Shown: piece after piece, positions 57,072 through 64,000 of the stretch
Layout of the letters: each line of letters begins with the position of its first letter
Numbering within the stretch: the stretch's first letter is position 1
DNA from: a virus
Strand: one strand, 5' to 3'
IMG/VR virus record: IMGVR_UViG_3300042114_000045
Span: 58,780-122,779 of that record
DNA: 64,000 bases
Notes under the pieces: generated by a model
Told to the model about the DNA's origin: nothing
Database searches by the model: none
Seen by the model: only the letters and a program-made list of their open reading frames with translations
Program-made: the position numbers and the translations under genes

Positions 57072-57746
57072 ATGCCTAAAAAAGCAAGTAGAACACAAGA
57101 CGTAGAAAAATACGGTGAGGGTTGGGAAAAATACGTACCTATTATGGCATCAGACGATAATCGTGAGATTGATATATTCTTCCACGACGTAATCCAAGCT
57201 CCTTGTAACTACAGCGAAGCTGTAGACACAATCAGAAGAGCTAAGAAGGGCGATGTAGTCACTCTCCATATAAACAATGGTGGTGGAGTTGTAGATTCAG
57301 CATTCATGGTCTACGATGCGTGCATTCGTTCTGAAGCAAAAATAATAGCAGAATTATCTGGTATAGTAGCGTCAGCTGCAACCATTATAACAATGGCTTG
57401 TGATGAAATCAGAGTAGCATTATTTACACAATTTATGATCCACAACTACAGTGGTGGGGCACACGGTAAAGGTCACGAGATTAAAGCGTACGTTAAGTTC
57501 TCAGATCTAGAGTTGAACAGAGCATTCAGAAAAATCTACGAAGGTTTCTTAACTGAAAAAGAAATGACTGAAGTAATCGAAGGTCAAGATATCTGGCTTA
57601 ACGAAGACGAAGTATACGCTAGATGGGCTAGAAAAAATGGTGATCAAACTGCAGTTATCCAAGACTATAAGACAAAAACTGACAGAGATGATAGACCAAA
57701 ACGTACTTATACAAAAAAAGCTACACCAAGTGTCGCAACAGTATAA
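57072..57746 (+). CDS. ClpP-like serine protease
   Basis: 224 residues. VVTLHINNGGGVVDSAFMVYD, then AELSGIVASAATIITMACDE with the nucleophilic Ser, and FTQFMIHNYSGGAHGK with the catalytic His. In phages such proteases usually act in head maturation, but this one lies in the replication region, so regulatory proteolysis is equally possible. The basic tail (DRPKRTYTKKAT) is unusual. Confidence 0.82.
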   Translation: MPKKASRTQDVEKYGEGWEKYVPIMASDDNREIDIFFHDVIQAPCNYSEAVDTIRRAKKGDVVTLHINNGGGVVDSAFMVYDACIRSEAKIIAELSGIVASAATIITMACDEIRVALFTQFMIHNYSGGAHGKGHEIKAYVKFSDLELNRAFRKIYEGFLTEKEMTEVIEGQDIWLNEDEVYARWARKNGDQTAVIQDYKTKTDRDDRPKRTYTKKATPSVATV

Positions 57747-59118
57747 AGTACTTGACACCAATATTATACTACTTGACGCCCATAATGTCGAAGTCTTGGC
57801 GGCTGACGGTAGTGTAATCGTTATACCAGAAATAGTAATTGATGAGCTCGATGCTAAAAAGACAACTCCTGGAGAACTTGGTTATCAAGCCAGAGAATTC
57901 GGACGTCTTATTACAAAAGCAAAAAAGAAGTGTTTAATCGTTACAAACGATATATCTCGTCACGTATATACCTACGGATCAATTACAATCGAGATAGCAT
58001 CTTCGAGCAACTATCCAGATTACAGGGATGTAAATCCTAAAATAATCAATGATAGAAAAATCATCGAAATTGCAACTCAGTATAAATCAGCTAACATAGG
58101 TAAAGTAACATTTATAACAAACGATATCAACTGTAGAATTAGAGCAGAGTCAATTAATATTGAAACGCTAGAAATTAGAGAAGTTGATAAAGTAAATTTT
58201 GAATTTGTTAAAACCTTGAATGTATCTGCTGATGACATGGGTTCATTGCATAAAAAGAATATTATAGATGTTGATCCTGACTACACAGTAGAGAACTTCA
58301 ACTATAAATTTTATTGTCAAGAATTAGACTACTTAAAATTAGGATATATTCATAATGGACTCATCAATATAATCGGTAAAGAAACAGAAACTGAGTTGCG
58401 AAGACAGAGTATACCTCCAATAAACGCAGAGCAGTTGTTCCTGTCAAGGGCAATGCAAGATCCAAATATTGAAATAGTCATTTGTGAAGCTTTATCAGGA
58501 TCTGGTAAAACAGCGGTATCCGTATCAAATGCTATGAAACTAATCGGTACAAATAATCCATATACCGAAATTCTTTATATTAGAGCGTCAATTAACGACG
58601 TAGATAAAGCGGAAGAGGTAGGATTCTTACCAGGACTAGAAACTAAATTTGAACCTTTCTTACATCCTATCAACGATGTTCTAAACTTTATTGCTAGAGA
58701 GAATAACAAAAACTCAAAGTTAAAAAGTAAAGAATTCGAAGAGATGATAAATGCGTATGTTGAAGACTTAAAAGAAAGATACAAAATCACTGCCATAACT
58801 ACGTTGGGTATGAGAGGACGTACATTTGAAAATTGTGTAGCTATCATTGATGAAGCACAAAATATGTCAAGGTCATCTATGCAAAAAGTTATCACTCGTT
58901 TCGGTAAAAACGTTAAGATAATTATAATAGGATCAAATCGTCAGATTGATAATCCGTACTTAACTAAGTACACAAATGGATTATCAACTATTTTAGAAGA
59001 CTGCACAAAAGAAGATGAGAAAGTTCGTAAGTTCGCTATAAATCTTCACAAAGTAGTCAGATCACCAATAGCTGAATGGGCAGAGCGTCTATTTAGCTCA
59101 ACAAACAAAGAGGAATAA
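57688..59118 (+). CDS. phoH: PIN-PhoH fusion protein
   Basis: About 476 residues. The start is uncertain: ATG 57688 is the most plausible of several within the end of the protease gene; ATG 57637 is the longest. An N-terminal PIN nuclease domain (YKVLDTNIILLDAHNVE, VIPEIVIDELDAKK, CLIVTNDISRHVY) is followed by a PhoH ATPase (VICEALSGSGKTAVSVSNAM, CVAIIDEAQNMSRSSMQKVI, IIIIGSNRQIDNPYL). The fusion corresponds to bacterial PhoH2-type RNA helicase/RNase proteins. Confidence 0.88.
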   Translation: MIDQNVLIQKKLHQVSQQYKVLDTNIILLDAHNVEVLAADGSVIVIPEIVIDELDAKKTTPGELGYQAREFGRLITKAKKKCLIVTNDISRHVYTYGSITIEIASSSNYPDYRDVNPKIINDRKIIEIATQYKSANIGKVTFITNDINCRIRAESINIETLEIREVDKVNFEFVKTLNVSADDMGSLHKKNIIDVDPDYTVENFNYKFYCQELDYLKLGYIHNGLINIIGKETETELRRQSIPPINAEQLFLSRAMQDPNIEIVICEALSGSGKTAVSVSNAMKLIGTNNPYTEILYIRASINDVDKAEEVGFLPGLETKFEPFLHPINDVLNFIARENNKNSKLKSKEFEEMINAYVEDLKERYKITAITTLGMRGRTFENCVAIIDEAQNMSRSSMQKVITRFGKNVKIIIIGSNRQIDNPYLTKYTNGLSTILEDCTKEDEKVRKFAINLHKVVRSPIAEWAERLFSSTNKEE

Positions 59119-59120
59119 AT

Positions 59121-59360
59121 ATGAAGATACTAAGACAAATTATATGGTTTTTAGCAATTGGAATTGTTTTTGCTGCAATTGGAGCAATAGCACTTTCAAC
59201 AATCGGATCTATTCTATACGCTATATATCTATGGGGCGGACTTGGTTTACCACTAAGTGCTGCTGTATGGGGCGGAGCTCAAGTTTGGATAACTATAATT
59301 GTAGTAGGAATACCAACTGCAATCGTAGCTTACCTTATAGCCTTAGCGACGGAGAGGTAG
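59121..59360 (+). CDS. Small membrane protein, 79 aa
   Basis: Two glycine-rich transmembrane helices (IIWFLAIGIVFAAIGAIALS and VWITIIVVGIPTAIVAYLIA) with little else. Holin-like size and topology, but no further support. Confidence 0.6.
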   Translation: MKILRQIIWFLAIGIVFAAIGAIALSTIGSILYAIYLWGGLGLPLSAAVWGGAQVWITIIVVGIPTAIVAYLIALATER

Positions 59361-59801
59361 ATGGAAAATCCAATAAAAGCAATATATAAATGGCAAGTAG
59401 ATGCAGGTTTAACTGTATCGGGGTATGTACCAAGACTTGAGGCATCTTTTCAAATAGAAGAAGCATTAGAAGGGTTTGTTATACCAGAATTAGACGGTAA
59501 AACATTTACTAGCCATAAAGAAATCGCTAGGTATATAGTTGGTAAAGCCGTAGATTCATCAATTAAACCAATCACTGAAGTAGACGCTTTTGACAAAGCT
59601 ATAGATGCTATAGTGTTTGGAATTGGTGCAATGGCTAAACTAGGACTAACACCTCAGCAAATAACAAAAGGTTTACTAGTAGTTAATAGAGCAAACGTTC
59701 AAAAGCTAGGAATGCCTAAAGACTCATTAGGTAAACTAATTAAACCAGACAATTTCGTAGGACCAGAAGTGGAACTACAACGAATATTAAATGAGAGATA
59801 A
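59361..59801 (+). CDS. Hypothetical protein, 146 aa
   Basis: Starts directly after the preceding stop. Helical; EALEGFVIPELDGKTFTSHK and the DAFDKAIDAIVFGIGAMAKL segment suggest a MazG/nucleotide-binding-like helix bundle. No firm family. Confidence 0.6.
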   Translation: MENPIKAIYKWQVDAGLTVSGYVPRLEASFQIEEALEGFVIPELDGKTFTSHKEIARYIVGKAVDSSIKPITEVDAFDKAIDAIVFGIGAMAKLGLTPQQITKGLLVVNRANVQKLGMPKDSLGKLIKPDNFVGPEVELQRILNER

Positions 59802-59804
59802 CAC

Positions 59805-60059
59805 ATGTCACTACTAATAATAGCATTTGCAACTTTCTTCGACATAATGATTATTAAGTGGAAATGGGCTAAGAAACGATACGAGGATGCAACTTTTGAC
59901 TTCCTACTATTTGTATCTCTAATAGCAATATTCCACGGGTCATTTGCTGGAATGGTAGTGGCAGCGGCAACAGCAGTAATGATTAGTATCTATTTTCTGA
60001 TATCACCACCACAGTTTTTTACAAAGGTAATCCGTGAAGCATCTAAACGCAGTAACTAA
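59805..60059 (+). CDS. Small membrane protein, 84 aa
   Basis: Hydrophobic segments at the N-terminus and res ~40-68 (FAGMVVAAATAVMISIYFLI). Overlaps the next small gene by 26 bp. Confidence 0.6.
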   Translation: MSLLIIAFATFFDIMIIKWKWAKKRYEDATFDFLLFVSLIAIFHGSFAGMVVAAATAVMISIYFLISPPQFFTKVIREASKRSN

Positions 60060-60192
60060 AAGTTTTCTAGCAGTAATAATACTACTGTTAGTTGTTGCTT
60101 CATTATACGTTGTATATGTATTTGCAATAGGTCTAATAATAATAGCAGTATTCTACCTCCTATACAAACTCTTTATATTAAAGGGTAAGTAA
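60034..60192 (+). CDS. Small membrane protein, 52 aa (GTG start)
   Basis: GTG 60034 follows AAAGGTAATCC. One long hydrophobic stretch (FLAVIILLLVVASLYVVYVF then IGLIIIAVFYLL), basic ends. Confidence 0.5.
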   Translation: MKHLNAVTKSFLAVIILLLVVASLYVVYVFAIGLIIIAVFYLLYKLFILKGK

Positions 60193-60266
60193 TGGAACTA
60201 GGTTTTATACTTCTATTTGTTGTAGCTTTAATAGCGTATGAACATTTCTTCTTTCATGAAAGGTGA
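60192..60266 (+). CDS. Possible 24-aa membrane peptide
   Basis: MELGFILLFVVALIAYEHFF...: ATG overlaps the previous stop (TAATG), AAAGGGTAAG upstream, stop inside the convergent gene end. Very short; listed because start, ribosome site and hydrophobic pattern all agree. Confidence 0.35.
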   Translation: MELGFILLFVVALIAYEHFFFHER

Positions 60267-63200
60267 AATGGTCTAGCTACGTCAATCATTACATCAACAG
60301 GATCAGACCATAATGAAGCTTTTCTCAATAACGAATTTAGAGGATGAACAAATGGATCTACTGGGGTCTCAAAATCGATACCTGTAAGTCCTTGTCCACC
60401 TTCAACCAAAAACATTGTAAACGCTTTTCTTTGAGCCATTCTTAGAATAGCGGGAGCAACCCTAAAAAAATATTTAGTAAAAACTAAAAACCCAAGATCG
60501 TTTGCAAGTTTAATGTATCTATTATCTAAATAGGTGTAGTTAACGTGTAGACCATCTACATAATTCAACATACTTTGAGTTATTACTTTTTCCTTAGTAT
60601 TTTCAGCCATATCATTTAATATTATAATTTTATTTATAGCATCTGAGTACAACGTAAGTTTCATAACACTATCGTGAAATCTTGCACCTTCTCTAACATA
60701 AATAGTATCAACTAAACCTTTTAATTTTTCCCTACTTTTTTCTTTCTTAACACTATTTAACATAGCATTCACTTTACCTTCAATTATACCTTCCTTATTA
60801 AAGTACCCTAAAGCTACGTCCTCAACCATACTACTGTATTGTCCATCTTTCATAATAGCATGAACCATATTACTTTCTAACTTTTTCTCCAGACCAATAA
60901 TTAGCTTATCGTCAATTACCTCACCAGCAGTTTTTCTAACTCGTAAAGCAGCTAACTTATTCGTATCGTTATGGTAATCATTCATATAACCCCATATTTT
61001 TTTATACTGTTGCATATACACTACAGGATTTTTATTTTTTGTGTGTTGTAACGCTACTAGCATATTACTAAACATATTACCTTTTATAGTACCAACGCTC
61101 AATGCAACATTGTGCATCTTCCACGCCTTTATCATTTCCATTACAACGTCATTAATCCATTTTGCAACTATTTTTCTTTTAGTTTTATTCTTAATCCATG
61201 GTAACTCTGTAATGTTTACGTCTTTGTAACCAAAATAATCAACTAACATACTTTGCTCAACAAATATACTTCCACCAGTACTTTTCTTAATTTCATTTTT
61301 TAAATAGAATGGAATAATATCCCAGTATTCTTTTTCCTTACCTTTACTCTTCTCATTTATTTCGATAAATTTATACTTCTTATTATCTTTGTATGTTTCA
61401 TACAGTTTCTTCATATACTGTAGATTAGCTACGTTAGTAGTCATTGCCTCTTGTTTGAGGGTAAAGTTTGATACTGTCATAGCGATAGACTCTACGATGT
61501 CATCACTTGCGCCAAGGTACTTCATTTTAACATCTCTTGGTACTCTTAGTTTATAGTCATATATTCTTCCCTTACCATCTCTCTCTGGTATGAATTGACT
61601 ATTTGATTCTATACTAGCTATTGAAATAGCTTCAATCTCATCATCTAATTGATCTTCAGTTATCCCATCATTATGTTCCATTAGAATCTTTCTTAAACTA
61701 TCACCTTCACTTTTTAACTGTACAGTTTTCATCAATCCTTCAGTATATCCAGCACTAAGGTTTGTACCAATCACGGTATACATATCTTTGCCTAGTGTCA
61801 TACTAAGTGCTTCGTGTTTACCGATGTTTTTAAATCCTGCTTTTACCATATCTTTCATAGCTGCTTCGTCAACGTAGTTGTGTGTTAGTCTGTGATTAGT
61901 ACTTTGTAGACTAGCACCTTTAACCTCGTACATTCTGTCACCTCTATAGGCTTGTTTCAACATAGCATTTTCATCTGTTTGTTTTAGCACAAGAACTCTA
62001 TTTATACCGTTAACGTTTTCTTCTATAGCTTTCGCTGCTAAGTCTTTATCTATATCACTTATGTTACTTATCGCTATAAGAGTTGCTGCTTTATCAATGT
62101 TATTAATTACTTCGTTATCAACTGTTCCCATTATACTTACAGCAATTTGAGTAGCGTTATTATAACCATTATGCATAGTAGTTTCGTTGTTTGCCAGCAA
62201 CATACCAAGACTTGTAACTGCTGTTCTAGTTGCAGGACTTAACGTACTCATTATATCTGCCAACTCTGATTCTACTTTTTCTTTATTTCTAAGGTAGCTC
62301 CATATAACACTCGCGTCACCAAGTACTTTAGCATCAGTATCAATCAGTACCCGTTTAGCTGCTGCTCGTAGTCCTTTATCCATTTTATTAAACCCATAAG
62401 TTTCATCTAATACTTTAACTGTTGACTTCTTCATAGTATTTACTTCTTTATCTACGAATGCTTTACCTTGTCTTAGTAGTTCATAAAATCTAGCTATGTC
62501 TTTATTATCTGTATTTCTAGTTAAACTGTTAAAGAAGTTATTTCGTAAAGCCCAGTCTTTTAGTCTTGCTAATCCGTGTATCTTCCATACAGCATCAATA
62601 GCATTACCGACTTTATCATTTTCTTTAGCTGTTAAGTAATCAACATAACTGTGTTGTTCTTTCTCAATAGCACCAGTTATTTTAGCAACCTTTTGGTCTA
62701 AGTCATTAACTTTATTTAATATCTTTTCTATTCTACCTTCTTCAGCTTTAGCATCAGAAGTATATCCTATATCAAGTGCTTTAGCTAGTAAATCCATAGC
62801 TACGTCAGATGCCATTTTACCACCAAACTCCTTAGAGTTGAATACACTACTAAGTATCTTGATAATATTATTCCATATCTTAGTCCAAGCACCAGTTTGT
62901 TTAACAGGCTCCATAAATGTTATACCTGCACCACCTGGAATCTTTGACATACTTTTCATTACTCTTTCATTAGTAGTGGCAAATGCCAAGAACTCATCTG
63001 CAGGAGCAGTAGACTTATCGAACATATAATCCCATAAATCTTTAGCATAGTCTACATCATCTTGTGTTACGTTTTCAATACCATCTAAGAATAGTCTATA
63101 CCCTTCACCATTATGAAGATTTGATAATTCTGTTTTCATAGCAGTTCTTAACTCTTCAATACTAGCTCTTAACCAAGGTGCTACTTTAATAGCAGAAGCT

Positions 63201-63907
63201 ACCATAACGTGTTCAACTTCATGAGCTAATACTTCAGTAGCTGTTCTATGTCTTGTGTTACTGAGTATCAGTTTAACTTTACCTTCTTCAACATTTGCAG
63301 TACCTCTTGTACTAGTTATATTGTTCAAGTCTCTTAACATACTTACTGTTATATTAACATCTTTACCAGCGTTCATTAGAGTAGTCTTATAAGCACTAAA
63401 CACTTTGTCTAAATGACTTTTATGTGTACTACTAAGTGCATTACCATCTTCATTATTAACAATTTCAACATAGTCATCTAAGTTTTGAACTACAGTACCT
63501 GCTAATTCCTTAAACTTAATAGTATTCTCTGAATCTACGTCATTCTCACTACCAAACTCAATATGAAAAGATCCATCAGCAGTAACACCATTTGCTATAT
63601 CAACTTTATACTTACCGTCATTTATACTAACAAATCTTGGGTCTATCATACGCGCATTCTTAACAACTACGTTCTCAAATGAAAAGCCATCTATAGGCTC
63701 TACAGTAATAGTCTTACCTACTAAACTATCTACGCTGTATCCGATAAACCTATCTGGAATAGCATACTTGCCAGTAGCTTTAGCTCTATTAATAGCAGCT
63801 TTTAGTCGTTTACCGTTTTCAATAAACGCATTAGCTCTGTCAATTCTACCAATATCATCAACATTATCTTCAACAAATTTCTCGTATTTTACTTCACATA
63901 TACCCAT
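60254..63907 (-). CDS. Large polyvalent virion-type protein with metallopeptidase motif
   Basis: 1217 residues on the opposite strand; AAAGG precedes its ATG. An N-terminal region contains an HEXXH-type site, TATEVLAHEVEHVMVASAIK, with a downstream Glu-rich ADEFLAFATTNERVM that could give the third ligand. This arrangement is seen in the peptidase domains of large polyvalent proteins that phages inject with their DNA. The remainder is long helical regions (coiled, Lys/Asp-rich) with no recognised enzyme. It probably rides in the virion and acts early. Confidence 0.75.
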   Translation of the reverse strand: MGICEVKYEKFVEDNVDDIGRIDRANAFIENGKRLKAAINRAKATGKYAIPDRFIGYSVDSLVGKTITVEPIDGFSFENVVVKNARMIDPRFVSINDGKYKVDIANGVTADGSFHIEFGSENDVDSENTIKFKELAGTVVQNLDDYVEIVNNEDGNALSSTHKSHLDKVFSAYKTTLMNAGKDVNITVSMLRDLNNITSTRGTANVEEGKVKLILSNTRHRTATEVLAHEVEHVMVASAIKVAPWLRASIEELRTAMKTELSNLHNGEGYRLFLDGIENVTQDDVDYAKDLWDYMFDKSTAPADEFLAFATTNERVMKSMSKIPGGAGITFMEPVKQTGAWTKIWNNIIKILSSVFNSKEFGGKMASDVAMDLLAKALDIGYTSDAKAEEGRIEKILNKVNDLDQKVAKITGAIEKEQHSYVDYLTAKENDKVGNAIDAVWKIHGLARLKDWALRNNFFNSLTRNTDNKDIARFYELLRQGKAFVDKEVNTMKKSTVKVLDETYGFNKMDKGLRAAAKRVLIDTDAKVLGDASVIWSYLRNKEKVESELADIMSTLSPATRTAVTSLGMLLANNETTMHNGYNNATQIAVSIMGTVDNEVINNIDKAATLIAISNISDIDKDLAAKAIEENVNGINRVLVLKQTDENAMLKQAYRGDRMYEVKGASLQSTNHRLTHNYVDEAAMKDMVKAGFKNIGKHEALSMTLGKDMYTVIGTNLSAGYTEGLMKTVQLKSEGDSLRKILMEHNDGITEDQLDDEIEAISIASIESNSQFIPERDGKGRIYDYKLRVPRDVKMKYLGASDDIVESIAMTVSNFTLKQEAMTTNVANLQYMKKLYETYKDNKKYKFIEINEKSKGKEKEYWDIIPFYLKNEIKKSTGGSIFVEQSMLVDYFGYKDVNITELPWIKNKTKRKIVAKWINDVVMEMIKAWKMHNVALSVGTIKGNMFSNMLVALQHTKNKNPVVYMQQYKKIWGYMNDYHNDTNKLAALRVRKTAGEVIDDKLIIGLEKKLESNMVHAIMKDGQYSSMVEDVALGYFNKEGIIEGKVNAMLNSVKKEKSREKLKGLVDTIYVREGARFHDSVMKLTLYSDAINKIIILNDMAENTKEKVITQSMLNYVDGLHVNYTYLDNRYIKLANDLGFLVFTKYFFRVAPAILRMAQRKAFTMFLVEGGQGLTGIDFETPVDPFVHPLNSLLRKASLWSDPVDVMIDVARPFHLS

Positions 63908-63917
63908 TTAATTACCT

Positions 63918-64000
63918 TTAACATTCAAGACTACTAATGTCATCTTGTGTTTGTTTTTCTACAGTATTATATCCTATACTTGCTGTATCATCGTTTATGT
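63918..64000 (-). CDS. C-terminus of the next - strand gene (partial)
   Basis: The reverse strand is open from the window edge to TAA at 63918-63920, ending ...DDISSLEC. Only ~26 residues are visible, so no function can be given; it shows that the - strand block continues. Confidence 0.5.
   Translation of the reverse strand, partial: INDDTASIGYNTVEKQTQDDISSLEC

Noticed and set aside
57637-57688. Longest start for the PIN-PhoH gene
   Set aside because: The extra residues overlap the ClpP-like gene end and do not resemble a PIN N-terminus; a later start is more likely, although the exact one is not settled.

Overview
This window is a densely packed, AT-rich phage genome segment, most likely from a large virulent phage. 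Nearly every gene is on the + strand, spacing is tight with many 1-20 nt gaps or ATGA-type overlaps, and most starts have an AGGA-type ribosome site. The far right end (60254-64000) switches to the - strand, where a 1217-residue virion-type polyvalent protein begins what is probably the structural block. The host is best guessed as a Campylobacterota bacterium: the window encodes a complete tmRNA whose tag (ANNVNYRSAQFVRVAA) starts like the Campylobacter-type tags. That assignment is inference.

Layout. 1-3821: end of a possible polymerase gene, then small hypothetical, HNH, exported and membrane proteins. 3822-4907: a gene-free stretch of tRNA-like and structured RNAs. 4908-14009: about thirty small, mostly unknown accessory genes, including a lytic transglycosylase that appears to be made by a -1 ribosomal frameshift. 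14010-14896: more tRNA and structured RNA, directly before a TROVE/vWA (Ro60-like) protein. 16667-20717: a tellurite/stress cassette (TerC, two TerD-like, TelA, a TelA-like relative). 20976-22300: structured RNA, tmRNA and a tRNA cluster. 23286-34438: NAD salvage (NMNAT, Nudix, NAMPT, NADAR) followed by an RNA-repair set (HAD protein, RlaP-like nucleotidyltransferase, RtcB, two nucleic-acid ligases, CCA-adding enzyme). 34516-41914: an unusual cassette with a possible nuclease, a ThiF/E1-like protein, a Cys/His-rich partner, a JAMM peptidase and a retron-type reverse transcriptase. 41915-59118: the replication and nucleotide module (SF1 helicase, primase-helicase, RuvC-like resolvase, split PolA exonuclease and polymerase, RecB-type nuclease, Sak4-like ATPase, SSB-like protein, HU, ThyX, NrdA/NrdB, ClpP-like protease, PIN-PhoH).

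The main discovery candidate lies just downstream of the reverse transcriptase. The 1.07 kb gene-free stretch at 40846-41914 is a head-to-tail array of five retron-like RNA elements. A sixth copy sits at 47259-47484, between the exonuclease and polymerase genes. Each has long terminal complementary arms (a1/a2-like), a G immediately after the 5' arm (TA|GAA in five of six), a short hairpin whose loop carries GT(N)ATCAYC, and a long perfect hairpin of unrelated sequence (msd-like). Neighbouring elements in the array overlap through their arms. One reverse transcriptase serving six different templates, next to a ubiquitin-like conjugation/deconjugation gene set, is an arrangement I do not recognise.

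Other noteworthy points are a second family of small hairpin RNAs sharing CAGCA after a long stem, several tRNA genes with rebuilt or enlarged anticodon/variable regions, and the pairing of NAD rebuilding with tRNA/RNA repair, which together look like counter-defence against NAD-depleting and tRNA-cutting host systems. All functional statements come from reading motifs by eye; no database search was run.
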